From IMG/VR virus record IMGVR_UViG_3300047562_003246, positions 62,001 through 126,000 of that record: a DNA stretch of 64,000 nucleotides; one strand, 5' to 3'. The first letter of the stretch is position 1, and each line of letters begins with the position of its first letter. This stretch comes from a virus. The translations under genes and the position numbers were made by a program. Under the pieces are notes generated by a model, which made no database searches, was not told the DNA's origin, and was given only the letters and a program-made list of their open reading frames with translations. Below, one piece after another: positions 7,911-16,071 of this stretch.

Positions 7911-9758
7911 ATGAAAATCACGTATTTACTTTTGTTGTGGTTATTTTTGGTATCGACAGCGATTGCTCAGGAAGATCTTGCAGCTCCTGTTGACGATAAA
8001 CCGAGAATCATAGGTCGACCTGATTTAGCTTTAAAGGTTACCGCTCAAAGTGCCAGGGACTTAACCAATGTTGATCCTGCGGCAGCTGCTAATTCTTTTT
8101 ATGTGTGGATTCGAGATCCACAAGATAAAGAGTTTGATGCCATTTATGATTTTGTGCTTAATACGGCTGTCAGTCATGCGGCTGTTTTACTTAAGGCCGA
8201 TCGCATACGTAGCGAGCCAGCAGGTATTATTCTGCGATTAGATCTAAGGCAGTGGATACCCGACGAGAAGCTTCGAGCCAATTTTCGCAAGATCATTAAC
8301 GAAGAGTATTTTGATCCTGCGTTTTATGTGAAAGGCAAAGAGACAATCGGTGCCGCCGCAGAAGTTGCGTTTACTCCGACAAACTTTGACTACATTCAGA
8401 AGCTTTTCGGCGAGCAACATCCAAATTTAATATTCAAGAACGTTATTACGGACTCTACAGAAAATGACTTCAATCGAATTAAAGTAGCAACAGAGCCTTA
8501 CGTAAAAAACGGTACGTTATATCAGGCCGCTTATGTTGTTAATGAGGTTGTCGACTCGCCGGTAACTAACGGTGTGATCTTCGGCCCGGCCCTTCAAGAT
8601 CTGTGTTCACAAGATATACAGGATTTGACAACTATCAGCGGAATGACCATACCGATCGTGGAAGCTGAAAGGTTTATGGTTTTTGCGCTTAGAACACTTG
8701 AAGGCGGTCTTTATTACAAACTTCAAGGACTAATAGATGCCGAAGGTAAAAGACTATCTCAGGAAGAGTGGCTTAAAACTTTCGGTGCTGAAGAAAACGT
8801 TAGTGATGACCTGGGTGGACGCGAATTTGTCGGCATGTGGCACAGCGGTGTTACGAGCAAGCCTAGAAAGATTTCTTTCTTCTACGGTAGAAACCTGCGA
8901 CCATCGTCAGGTCTGCCGTTAGTTGTAGTTACGCAAGATAATTTGGACGAAACAGACGATACGGCGGTGCATCCGATGTACTCCCTATTAGATGTTAAGT
9001 TCGATGCGGCAGAAATTTTGGCGACAAAGCCGAATGGGATGATCGCTTATGGTCTCTTTGACGGTAACGGAGTTTTACAAGACCAAGCACCTGACAATCT
9101 GGTAAGAGATCACACTGTGCCTAGTCCGTTTACAAGCAGATTAGAGTGCGCGATTTCATGTATCAGATGTCATGGTCCGCATGACCAATGGATTCCAGTT
9201 AAAAATCACGTTAAGACATTGTTGTCGAACCTTGATAAGCAGGGACAAAAACTAACTGTCGTAGGTGATCTTACTGAGGACCTAGATATTGCCGAGCTAC
9301 AAGTTAGACTTGCGCACCTTTACAACGGCGATATCGACAGCGCATTGCAATTAGCAAGAGATCAATTTGAAAAAGCTTGCGCTAAAATGAGTCCGCTTGT
9401 TAGGCAAGAAGCTGATTACGCAAAGTGGACCGTACAAGTTCTTTCAGAGCGTTTTGAGAAATACCGGTATACTTGGATAGATCCTCAAGAAGCTCTAAGG
9501 ACGCTTGGCGTGGTAGTTTCTCAAGATCAAGCCAATGACTTATTTGCTCAGGTTGTTCCTGGCGTGGCAAAAAATAACGGACCAGCGTTGTTTGATATTG
9601 CTCTATTCACATTACGTTCACATGCGACTGATAGAGAGCTTGTTATCAGTCGGGAAGACTGGGAAAGAATTTATCAAGCTACTCTGGCGTATGCTATACA
9701 AAATGGATCGTTTCCTTTACCTGAAGAGGTTAAACCAAATGCAGAAGCTAACCAGTAA
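7911..9758 (+). CDS. Exported mono-haem c-type cytochrome-like protein
   Basis: The start at 7911 is preferred over the in-frame ATG at 7863 because it gives a clean signal peptide: 'MKITYLLLLWLFLVSTAIA' then Gln, with cleavage after AIA. The mature protein of about 595 residues carries one covalent-haem site, CIRCH (Cys417, Cys420, His421), in the context 'CAISCIRCHGPHDQW'. Haem attachment occurs outside the cytoplasmic membrane and needs a host cytochrome maturation system. The general layout recalls exported cytochrome-domain proteins of planctomycetes (judged by eye). No distal Met ligand is obvious. It overlaps the next gene, a second cytochrome, by 20 bases, so the two are probably co-translated. 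Finding this between phage structural genes is unusual. Confidence 0.8.
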   Translation: MKITYLLLLWLFLVSTAIAQEDLAAPVDDKPRIIGRPDLALKVTAQSARDLTNVDPAAAANSFYVWIRDPQDKEFDAIYDFVLNTAVSHAAVLLKADRIRSEPAGIILRLDLRQWIPDEKLRANFRKIINEEYFDPAFYVKGKETIGAAAEVAFTPTNFDYIQKLFGEQHPNLIFKNVITDSTENDFNRIKVATEPYVKNGTLYQAAYVVNEVVDSPVTNGVIFGPALQDLCSQDIQDLTTISGMTIPIVEAERFMVFALRTLEGGLYYKLQGLIDAEGKRLSQEEWLKTFGAEENVSDDLGGREFVGMWHSGVTSKPRKISFFYGRNLRPSSGLPLVVVTQDNLDETDDTAVHPMYSLLDVKFDAAEILATKPNGMIAYGLFDGNGVLQDQAPDNLVRDHTVPSPFTSRLECAISCIRCHGPHDQWIPVKNHVKTLLSNLDKQGQKLTVVGDLTEDLDIAELQVRLAHLYNGDIDSALQLARDQFEKACAKMSPLVRQEADYAKWTVQVLSERFEKYRYTWIDPQEALRTLGVVVSQDQANDLFAQVVPGVAKNNGPALFDIALFTLRSHATDRELVISREDWERIYQATLAYAIQNGSFPLPEEVKPNAEANQ

Positions 9759-10845
9759 GCTACTTGTCGTAGCTTCAATTTTCGCTGTTGGATTGTCTTG
9801 CCTGCAAGTTGCAAAGGCTGGTGATCCATTTTTTCGCAGTCGAGCAGTCGTATTAGGGCACGGACACTGCGTGACTCCAGTTCAGAGCTTTCATCAGCCG
9901 GTCTTTAATTATTCTTCGCCGGTTGTTGTGAAGTCTCATGTTGTAGACTCGCACGTTGTCAGTTCTCACGTCGCTCATCCTGTTCATCATGTCGATAAGA
10001 CTGATGATGTAACTGCAGCGCTCAAAGTCATCACTGACTTCAAGCTCAAACAACAAGCACTCGATCAAGGTCTGAACGCACTAGGCTACACACCTAGTCA
10101 AGCTGCACAGCAGTACGCTCAACCGCAATATGCTCAGCCGCAGCAAGTTTACGGCGGCAATATTAATTACGGTTTGGCTCCTTACGCACAAGGTGCTACT
10201 CAGTATCAGGTTGAATCACTACAGCTGTCGTCGTTTACTGATAATGTTGACGGGGTGAAAGAGCATATCAACTCGCTAATGCGTTTAGCCGAGAATATGC
10301 AAAAGAATAGCCTGACCGTCGGTACTTCTGTACAGTCGACGGTGCAAACACTTGCTGACAGTGCAAGTAAGCAAGCGGAGTCTCAAGTAGAAGTCGCTCG
10401 CATTACTTCTGAAGCCGCAGCTAGGGTTGCTATGATCCAAGCGGCTGCTCAACTTGTTAGCGAAAGCAAACTGAATTCCAAGATTGATCTGAATATCGAA
10501 AGATCTTCTGGTGGTCAGACCGGTGAAGGTACTGTCGGCGAGCCCATCGTAGTCGAGTCCGTAGAGCAAGAAGTTCAAACGCAAGAAATGCCTCAAGCAG
10601 CTATTCCAGCTGGTCTCGACCAAATGACAGCCGTCAAGCTTGTGACCGAGTCTTGCGGAGCTTGCCATATGGGCGGAAAGACGAAAGGTAACTTTTCAAT
10701 GTTAGAGGGACAGATGTCCCAAGCTGATATTGATACTTCGATTGCTGAAGTATTTACCGGTGAAATGCCGAAGCAAGCAAAACTGACCACCGCAGAGCGG
10801 CTGCAGATGGCAGAAGCAATTAAACTTTTTGGCGCTGCTAAATAA
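9739..10845 (+). CDS. Exported cytochrome c with C-terminal haem domain
   Basis: The start at 9739 overlaps the previous gene's end and gives a signal peptide: a basic start, a hydrophobic core, then cleavage near 'QVAKA-GDP' (residue 27). Residues 60-85 are Val/His/Ser-rich ('SHVVDSHVVSSHVAH'). Residues 165-255 are helical and possibly coiled coil. Residues 295-368 form a small class-I-like cytochrome c domain with Cys306-Gly-Ala-Cys309-His310 and a likely distal ligand Met343 in 'GEMP'. The product should be periplasmic or extracellular. The ATG of the next gene lies two bases after the stop. With the upstream cytochrome it forms a pair, perhaps part of an envelope or virion-surface complex. 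Redox function is inferred from the motif only. Confidence 0.85.
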   Translation: MQKLTSKLLVVASIFAVGLSCLQVAKAGDPFFRSRAVVLGHGHCVTPVQSFHQPVFNYSSPVVVKSHVVDSHVVSSHVAHPVHHVDKTDDVTAALKVITDFKLKQQALDQGLNALGYTPSQAAQQYAQPQYAQPQQVYGGNINYGLAPYAQGATQYQVESLQLSSFTDNVDGVKEHINSLMRLAENMQKNSLTVGTSVQSTVQTLADSASKQAESQVEVARITSEAAARVAMIQAAAQLVSESKLNSKIDLNIERSSGGQTGEGTVGEPIVVESVEQEVQTQEMPQAAIPAGLDQMTAVKLVTESCGACHMGGKTKGNFSMLEGQMSQADIDTSIAEVFTGEMPKQAKLTTAERLQMAEAIKLFGAAK

Positions 10846-10847
10846 GC

Positions 10848-11408
10848 ATGAACGCTTTACTGGCTTTATTCAAACTAATTGTTGCGGTGCTGGATTTATT
10901 TGCGCCTCCTCCGGTGAAACCAGATCCAGCGCCTCCTGAAGACAATCCTGACCCTAAACCTCCGGCTCCACCTACGCCTCCTGCTCATCCACTACCAAGT
11001 CCTCTTCCTCCTTCTGTTATTGAGCTACAGACATCTTTGCTTGTCGCTCACAATAGAATGCGAAAAGAAGCCGGTATTAACTCAATGCTTTTGCATAATG
11101 TTGAACTTGCAGCATTAGCACAAAAACAAGCTGAGTATCAGGCTTCCATAGAAGGCTGGAGAAATTTGCATGCAAGGCCAAACGGTGGTAGTCTGACAAA
11201 AGATTTAAAAACTTTATCGTTTGCGATTAGCGGCGGTGGAGAAAATGCAGCAGCTGGATATAATCGGGTTGCTGATGTAATGCAGGGATGGAAAAATAGT
11301 CGAGGTCACTACCAAAATATTATTCGTAGAAATTACACTCTTGTAGGTTTTGGATTTGCCAAAAGTAAAAAGGGTGTTGCCTACTGGGTAGCCATCTTTG
11401 TAGACTAG
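10848..11408 (+). CDS. CAP-domain (SCP/YkwD-like) protein
   Basis: 186 residues. A short hydrophobic N-terminus (residues 1-19) could be a signal anchor. It is followed by a Pro-rich linker (20-56) and a CAP domain (about 57-186). CAP hallmarks are 'LLVAHNRMRKEAG', 'NLHARPNG' (His108), 'GGGENAAAGY' (Glu132), 'SRGHYQNII' (His154) and the final 'VGFGFAKSKKGVAYWVAIF'. In bacteria such proteins are usually secreted or surface-bound. It lies two bases after the cytochrome stop, so it belongs to the same operon. The biochemical role of bacterial CAP proteins is poorly defined, and I infer only an extracellular location. Confidence 0.88.
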   Translation: MNALLALFKLIVAVLDLFAPPPVKPDPAPPEDNPDPKPPAPPTPPAHPLPSPLPPSVIELQTSLLVAHNRMRKEAGINSMLLHNVELAALAQKQAEYQASIEGWRNLHARPNGGSLTKDLKTLSFAISGGGENAAAGYNRVADVMQGWKNSRGHYQNIIRRNYTLVGFGFAKSKKGVAYWVAIFVD

Positions 11409-11456
11409 ATGTATCAGACCTTTAGTTTCGTTATTCGCAATTCCAAGGAGAATAAA

Positions 11457-11948
11457 ATGCGAAGTATCTCAAGTCTCGGGTTGGCCTGCGTGGCCATGAT
11501 CGCAGTGTTTGTTTGCGCGCTTACAGCAAATGTTGCACACGCCGGTAATGGATCAGTTGTCGCAGACGTTCAGCTTCAGCCTTGTGTTGGTCCTAACTGC
11601 AATGCAAGTTTGAGTCAAGTTATTCAGCAACAAGCACAATTACAAAACGCTCAGCATCATTTTGTTTCGCATGGCGGCTTTGGCGCTGCAAACGTTGTTA
11701 AGCGACAAGTGGTTGTACAAGCTGTGCCTGTTCAGCAGCACGTTGTGCGTCAGCAATTTGTTGCGCCTCAGCGCGTTATCGTTCAGAATGTGCCTGTACA
11801 TCGCCAGCAAGTAATTGTGCAAAATGTACCGGTACATCAGCAGCGAGTATTAGTACAGTCGCACGGCTTCGGCGTTCAAGCCAACAATGTTCGTGTTCGC
11901 AGCGTTGAACGTGTTCGTGTTTCGAGGTTCCCTCGATTGTTCAGGTAA
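11457..11948 (+). CDS. Exported Val/Gln/His-rich protein
   Basis: The start at 11457 is chosen for its strong AAGGAG ribosome binding site 6 bases upstream and its signal peptide 'MRSISSLGLACVAMIAVF' with cleavage near 'NVAHA-GNG'. The mature part is low complexity. Repeated units such as 'VIVQNVPVH' appear twice, and 'VVVQAVPVQQH' and 'RVLVQSHGF' are similar. The C-terminus is Arg/Val-rich. It is the last gene of the exported cassette and is followed at once by a terminator. Val/Gln/His-rich exported proteins of this style are familiar from planctomycete genomes; the exact function is unknown. Confidence 0.8.
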   Translation: MRSISSLGLACVAMIAVFVCALTANVAHAGNGSVVADVQLQPCVGPNCNASLSQVIQQQAQLQNAQHHFVSHGGFGAANVVKRQVVVQAVPVQQHVVRQQFVAPQRVIVQNVPVHRQQVIVQNVPVHQQRVLVQSHGFGVQANNVRVRSVERVRVSRFPRLFR

Positions 11949-11983
11949 GCTACCATCGCTTGACTGAAGCACTCTCTCTTATT

Positions 11984-12023
11984 AAAAAGGCTGGCTTGTT
12001 AATTCAAGTCAGCCTTTTTTTTT
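11984..12023 (+). terminator. Rho-independent terminator ending the exported-protein cassette
   Basis: AAAAAGGCTGGCTTG (11984-11998) pairs with CAAGTCAGCCTTTTT (12005-12019) with one mismatch, and the T-run extends to 12023. The next base begins a minus-orientation copy of the dispersed 14-mer. Confidence 0.9.
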
Positions 12024-12037
12024 GTAGGATCCTGCGC
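12024..12037 (-). repeat. Dispersed 14-mer, exact copy in a non-coding gap
   Basis: GTAGGATCCTGCGC on the plus strand (minus orientation). It lies exactly between the T-run of a terminator and the ATG at 12038; its AGGA may double as ribosome binding site. Confidence 0.97.
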
Positions 12038-12310
12038 ATGCCAGCGATCAAGTTGGACGACCATCAGGTTATGCTGTTAAATCGACAATTAAACGCAGTA
12101 CAAATGGAGCAGCAAGCTTTCAACGTACTGGTTGCTTCTTTCCTGTCGTTGGGTGGAATCCACAATCAAAACTTAGAAGATATAAGTTATGACCAAGAAA
12201 ACAGGTGTATCAGCTACCACGTCTCAGGCACTTACAAAGAAAACCAGGAGACCCAAGATCAGCAACAAGGCCAAGAAGATCAAGGCCGAAGAAATCAAAG
12301 CGACCGCTAA
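12038..12310 (+). CDS. Small protein overlapping the next gene (90 aa)
   Basis: The ATG at 12038 follows directly after the 14-mer at 12024-12037, whose AGGA could serve as ribosome binding site (8 bases from the ATG). The first 50 residues look like a genuine helical protein ('VMLLNRQLNAVQMEQQAF'). The last 40 overlap the next gene in another frame and are Gln/Glu/Asp-rich, a shadow of its Lys-rich N-terminus. The overlap of 122 bases is unusual. It may be a genuine leader gene with a long overlap, or the downstream start may be mis-chosen. Confidence 0.5.
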   Translation: MPAIKLDDHQVMLLNRQLNAVQMEQQAFNVLVASFLSLGGIHNQNLEDISYDQENRCISYHVSGTYKENQETQDQQQGQEDQGRRNQSDR

Positions 12311-13433
12311 AACGAAATCAAAGAAGGTTCGTAAAACTAATTTCGATAAGTCAGAGACAGTCGAGCAATCAGAACGAGTTTATGTGCCTCTGTTACCGAA
12401 AAAGAAAACAGCAAAATATTACTTTGACGCAGCTGAGACCAATTCACCGGATTGGCGAAACAGGCAGATCGAATCGATTTTGAATTTGACGCCGGATAAG
12501 TATTCGCTGGCGAACTATTTGCCCAAAGATGTTGCCAAGGCTTTTTATTTTCGAGAAGCCTGTAATCGTATTCGAGTCGATTGCGAAGATCACCGACAAG
12601 CAGAAATGATTTGTTGTAATCTTAATCCTGAGCTGTATTCTGCTTATAGGATTTATGAGCAACCAAGCGACATGCGTAGAGTAATGCTCGAAGCAAGGAT
12701 ACTCTCCGGACAGTCTGTCAGCGAGATAGCAAGACTAAGTGCGATGGATGACGAAGTCGTTGAGACTTATATGTCATTGTTTTTCGATGTGCAGAGTCGA
12801 CTGGAAGCTAAAGACTGGATTTGCAGCGAAGTACTCGGAAGAGTTTTTCAGTCCGGAGATACGCATTGGCATTATGCGATGACAGCAAAGTACTTTGCTT
12901 ATTTTGGTGGGCCGCAAATTTTAGAGTCAGTGATGTATGGTGCCAACCCGCTCCAATCACGCTGCAGCGGCGGTGACAGTATTTCTGGTTGGATCGACGG
13001 CGCTACGAGATTCAGAATTCGTGTTCAGTCTCTTGTGGCTGCCACGACTTACCAGCCTAATAGATTCGATGTGACAGATTTGCTTGGCGGTTATATGAGT
13101 TTGGTAGCGCTGGAAAACCGCGAGAAAGCTCTTGACGGTGAAGATAACGTGCTCACGAAAATCCTAGAAGCTGTGAAAATACAGAATCCTGTTTTGCTTG
13201 GTGATAAGGCTAACCCGGTAAAATATGGCCAAGACGTGATTCACCCATCTGTGGTACCAAGACCTGTAGAAAGAATGTTGTTGGCGCATGGCGAGGTACC
13301 TGAAACACTCAGCAGGTATACTGACAGTGAATATTCGTCAGAATTGACGCTGCGTTATGCACGAAAAGCAAGCGGTACAAAACAATTACCACCTGCTGAA
13401 GAAGTCAATCCAGCACCCGAACAGCCGCAGTAG
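12189..13433 (+). CDS. HTH-containing protein at the start of the head module
   Basis: 414 residues. The N-terminal 55 residues are very Lys-rich, which fits nucleic-acid binding. A helix-turn-helix-like segment lies near residues 168-195 ('SGQSVSEIARLSAMDDEVV'). Cysteines appear in 'MICCNLNPE' but form no clear metal site. Position at the start of the head module makes a small-terminase-like or DNA-recognition role possible, but no diagnostic family motif is visible. It partly overlaps the 90-aa gene, and the next gene begins 11 bases after its stop. Confidence 0.75.
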   Translation: MTKKTGVSATTSQALTKKTRRPKISNKAKKIKAEEIKATAKTKSKKVRKTNFDKSETVEQSERVYVPLLPKKKTAKYYFDAAETNSPDWRNRQIESILNLTPDKYSLANYLPKDVAKAFYFREACNRIRVDCEDHRQAEMICCNLNPELYSAYRIYEQPSDMRRVMLEARILSGQSVSEIARLSAMDDEVVETYMSLFFDVQSRLEAKDWICSEVLGRVFQSGDTHWHYAMTAKYFAYFGGPQILESVMYGANPLQSRCSGGDSISGWIDGATRFRIRVQSLVAATTYQPNRFDVTDLLGGYMSLVALENREKALDGEDNVLTKILEAVKIQNPVLLGDKANPVKYGQDVIHPSVVPRPVERMLLAHGEVPETLSRYTDSEYSSELTLRYARKASGTKQLPPAEEVNPAPEQPQ

Positions 13434-13444
13434 CGCATTAAAAA

Positions 13445-14842
13445 ATGAATTCAGCTGTAAACCAATTAAGTGATGCCACCAAGCGACGGATCGTATCAGC
13501 AATTACGAGCATGACGGATCATTACAAACAAGGCAGTTCACCTAATGAGGCACTTGAAAAAGTAGCAGCCGAATTCGGATTGTTACCTTATCAGCTTCGT
13601 ATTGTCGGTCGAGGTTTTAACTCGGGACAAACGCAGACGGAGCTGTCTCGTGGTCAAACCATTGCAGAGAAGACTGCTGGTGCGTACCCGCTTGCCGATA
13701 TCGAGGGGACGATTAAAAAGATCTACACGGATAGTCCTGTCGCCAAAGCTGCACAGAAATATGTGGATGACGAAGTGTCTCCAGTTTATGCGCAGGATCC
13801 TACAGTTTTGCAATCGAAAGCAGCCAGTGTTGTCTCTTCTCCGAGAAACGCCGAGCCCGTCGACGATGCACCAAGTCGTCCTCCTGTTTGGGTAGCTCCG
13901 CATCTTTATGATGCAGCTGAAAAGACTTCAACAATATTTCAGTTGCGAGACACCATCATCGCAGCTGACAGAGAAGCGGCGGAAGCTGATACAGAAGCTA
14001 GAGTCCAAGAAGCTAGTTTCAAAGAAGCTGTCGCTAAGTACGCTCATGATGTAGACGTACTGCGTGATTTGTTGTTTGACGCTGAAAGGTTCTATGGACA
14101 AGAAGGTACTGAGCTATTTAAACAAGCCCTCGGTAGTTTTGCAGATTCAAGATATTCAAAGCAGATCAAACAGGTTACTGAACTGGGACCTAGTACGCTA
14201 CGAAAAATCGCATCGTCTGATAAGCATCCGGTTATTCAGAAATTGGCTGGCTGTATGGGCTCTAAGAAGAAGAGCAAAAAGAAGTATCTCAAGAAAGTTG
14301 CTCAGCGGATGATCGTAGCTAAGTTGCAGAGAATGATTCTTGGCAAAGAAAAAGTCGCAAGGTGCTATGGCGTAGAGGTAGGTAGCTACGGTCAGCAAGT
14401 TGAATCACATCTCAATAAGTTCGCAACCAACGTGAAGTCCATGCTGGCCGGAATCGCCGCTCATCGAGCTTCCAGTGGGATTGACCCAAATACATCAAAG
14501 TTTCGTGAGGCAGAACTGCAGATCGAAGATCCTGAGCATGAGCAAGCTCTTAGACAAATTCGGTTGCAAGCAACTTTGCAATCCTTACTGAACTACGATC
14601 CGATCGTGCAGTCCTATGATCCTGAAGAAGTGATCGTTGCTTTTAACGAACTCAGTCAAGCTGCCCCGGCCACGCTGGATAATCCTGTAATGCTTCGAGC
14701 AAATCTTCGAAGATTACTTCAAGGAGATATTGCCACGCACGAAGCCAACCAATTGCAATCTGCTGACATCGAACCACGCAAGCTTATTTCTCCGTTAGCC
14801 GCTCAGGTATCCCAAAGCGTTAAGCCAAGTAAAACTGTCTAA
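13445..14842 (+). CDS. Unknown head-module protein (465 aa)
   Basis: Mostly helical, with no membrane segment. 'ALEKVAAEFGLLPYQLRIVG' near residue 40 looks like a compact helical domain. A dense basic patch 'GSKKKSKKKYLKK' lies near residue 280. Cysteines are rare. The 14-mer at 13790 encodes AQDPT here. The neighbours are head genes, two bases separate it from the next start, and it is probably a virion or head-assembly protein. The basic patch suggests contact with DNA. I do not recognise the family. Confidence 0.75.
   Translation: MNSAVNQLSDATKRRIVSAITSMTDHYKQGSSPNEALEKVAAEFGLLPYQLRIVGRGFNSGQTQTELSRGQTIAEKTAGAYPLADIEGTIKKIYTDSPVAKAAQKYVDDEVSPVYAQDPTVLQSKAASVVSSPRNAEPVDDAPSRPPVWVAPHLYDAAEKTSTIFQLRDTIIAADREAAEADTEARVQEASFKEAVAKYAHDVDVLRDLLFDAERFYGQEGTELFKQALGSFADSRYSKQIKQVTELGPSTLRKIASSDKHPVIQKLAGCMGSKKKSKKKYLKKVAQRMIVAKLQRMILGKEKVARCYGVEVGSYGQQVESHLNKFATNVKSMLAGIAAHRASSGIDPNTSKFREAELQIEDPEHEQALRQIRLQATLQSLLNYDPIVQSYDPEEVIVAFNELSQAAPATLDNPVMLRANLRRLLQGDIATHEANQLQSADIEPRKLISPLAAQVSQSVKPSKTV
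13790..13803 (+). repeat. Dispersed 14-mer, exact copy
   Basis: Plus orientation, inside the 465-aa head-module gene, read as AQDPT. Confidence 0.97.
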
Positions 14843-14844
14843 TT

Positions 14845-16071
14845 ATGAGCAATAGCAATACAGTTAAGTTAGTTGCCAAGTACTATCGGGCTCAAGAAAA
14901 GCGAGCCGGTATGGAACTGTACCAGTTTGTGAAATTTGCTGGTGATAAATTTCAAAAACAACTGGCAACAAATCTTGAGAAAAATGCTTCAAGTAGTCGA
15001 TCTTTCGAGTACCTGCAAAGCGTGCTGCAACAAGCAAAACGAAACATCGAAAAAGCCGCTTTTGATATTCCAGAAGGAATACAGAAGATTAAAGACATTT
15101 CTCAGAATCCAGCTTATGCGGCTTTATTGGGTGGCGGTGCTGGCGGTTTGCTCGGCGCTGGTATCGGCATGGCTACAGGAAATAACACGCTTAGTAAAGC
15201 ACTGCAAGGAGGTATTGCTGGTGCAACGCTGGGCGGTGGTGCATCACTTATTGGTAATTCTTTGTCCGGTAGAGGCGACGGCTATCAAGATGGTATTAAC
15301 CAACTTAATAGCGCTATTTCTGACGCTCAAGAGGCTAACCAAGATACGAACTGGACAGCAAGACTGATGGGTCTAGCTGGTACATCTAAAGCCATGAACA
15401 TGGCTGATAATTTTATGGCTAGAAACGTTCCATCGCAAACGTTTCTAGCTCAGAACATGAATACGACTAGAGATCGAATGGATCTAATCAATCGTCTCGA
15501 AAGCTGGCTTCAAGATGGATCTAGCTCACGTATCGGTGACGAACCTGTAAGAGACTTCGTTGATCTGCTACAGAGAACAGATAAACCTGATGAGATCAAT
15601 AGATTGTTTCGAGACCTATCTAGCGTTGTAAATCAACCGAAGGGTGTTTCGTTAGCTAATCAGCTTTTGCAAAACGCAGGTTTAAGTGAGTCAAGTGCTA
15701 ACATCGATGCGATCATGCGGGCCATGCAAGAATCTCGCGCAGACGGTTTCCAGATCTTACCAGCTAACTTGGTTGACAGGTTGCAAAATCTTACAAACTG
15801 GACATCATCTGCTTTAGGCAAAGGTAACATTTTGCCGCAAGGAAGACTAACTGGAGCAGTTCGAGGTTCGAAAGGTTTAGTCAGCTGGGATGCCTTGAGA
15901 AATGCCAATTCAGCACTGAGCAACCCGTTCTTACGTGGCCGTAGCGGGTTGTACGGTGCTGGTTTGGGTCTTGGCTTATTTGGTCTAGGCGAGCTTATGA
16001 TGGGTAATAATGAGAAGGTCGATACTTCTTTTGACCCAGAAATTTTGGAACGCATTCGATCAAAGTTATGA
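14845..16071 (+). CDS. Unknown protein with glycine-zipper hydrophobic segment (408 aa)
   Basis: The N-terminal 75 residues are helical and charged. Residues about 90-140 form a Gly/Ala/Leu stretch containing 'LLGGGAGGLLGAGIGM' and 'GGIAGATLGGGASLIG', typical of glycine-zipper, membrane-active segments. A second Gly/Leu stretch lies near the C-terminus ('GLYGAGLGLGLFGLGELMMG'). Such segments occur in phage internal proteins that interact with membranes during DNA entry. It shares an ATGA overlap with the protease gene downstream. Function inferred only from composition and position. Confidence 0.75.
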   Translation: MSNSNTVKLVAKYYRAQEKRAGMELYQFVKFAGDKFQKQLATNLEKNASSSRSFEYLQSVLQQAKRNIEKAAFDIPEGIQKIKDISQNPAYAALLGGGAGGLLGAGIGMATGNNTLSKALQGGIAGATLGGGASLIGNSLSGRGDGYQDGINQLNSAISDAQEANQDTNWTARLMGLAGTSKAMNMADNFMARNVPSQTFLAQNMNTTRDRMDLINRLESWLQDGSSSRIGDEPVRDFVDLLQRTDKPDEINRLFRDLSSVVNQPKGVSLANQLLQNAGLSESSANIDAIMRAMQESRADGFQILPANLVDRLQNLTNWTSSALGKGNILPQGRLTGAVRGSKGLVSWDALRNANSALSNPFLRGRSGLYGAGLGLGLFGLGELMMGNNEKVDTSFDPEILERIRSKL

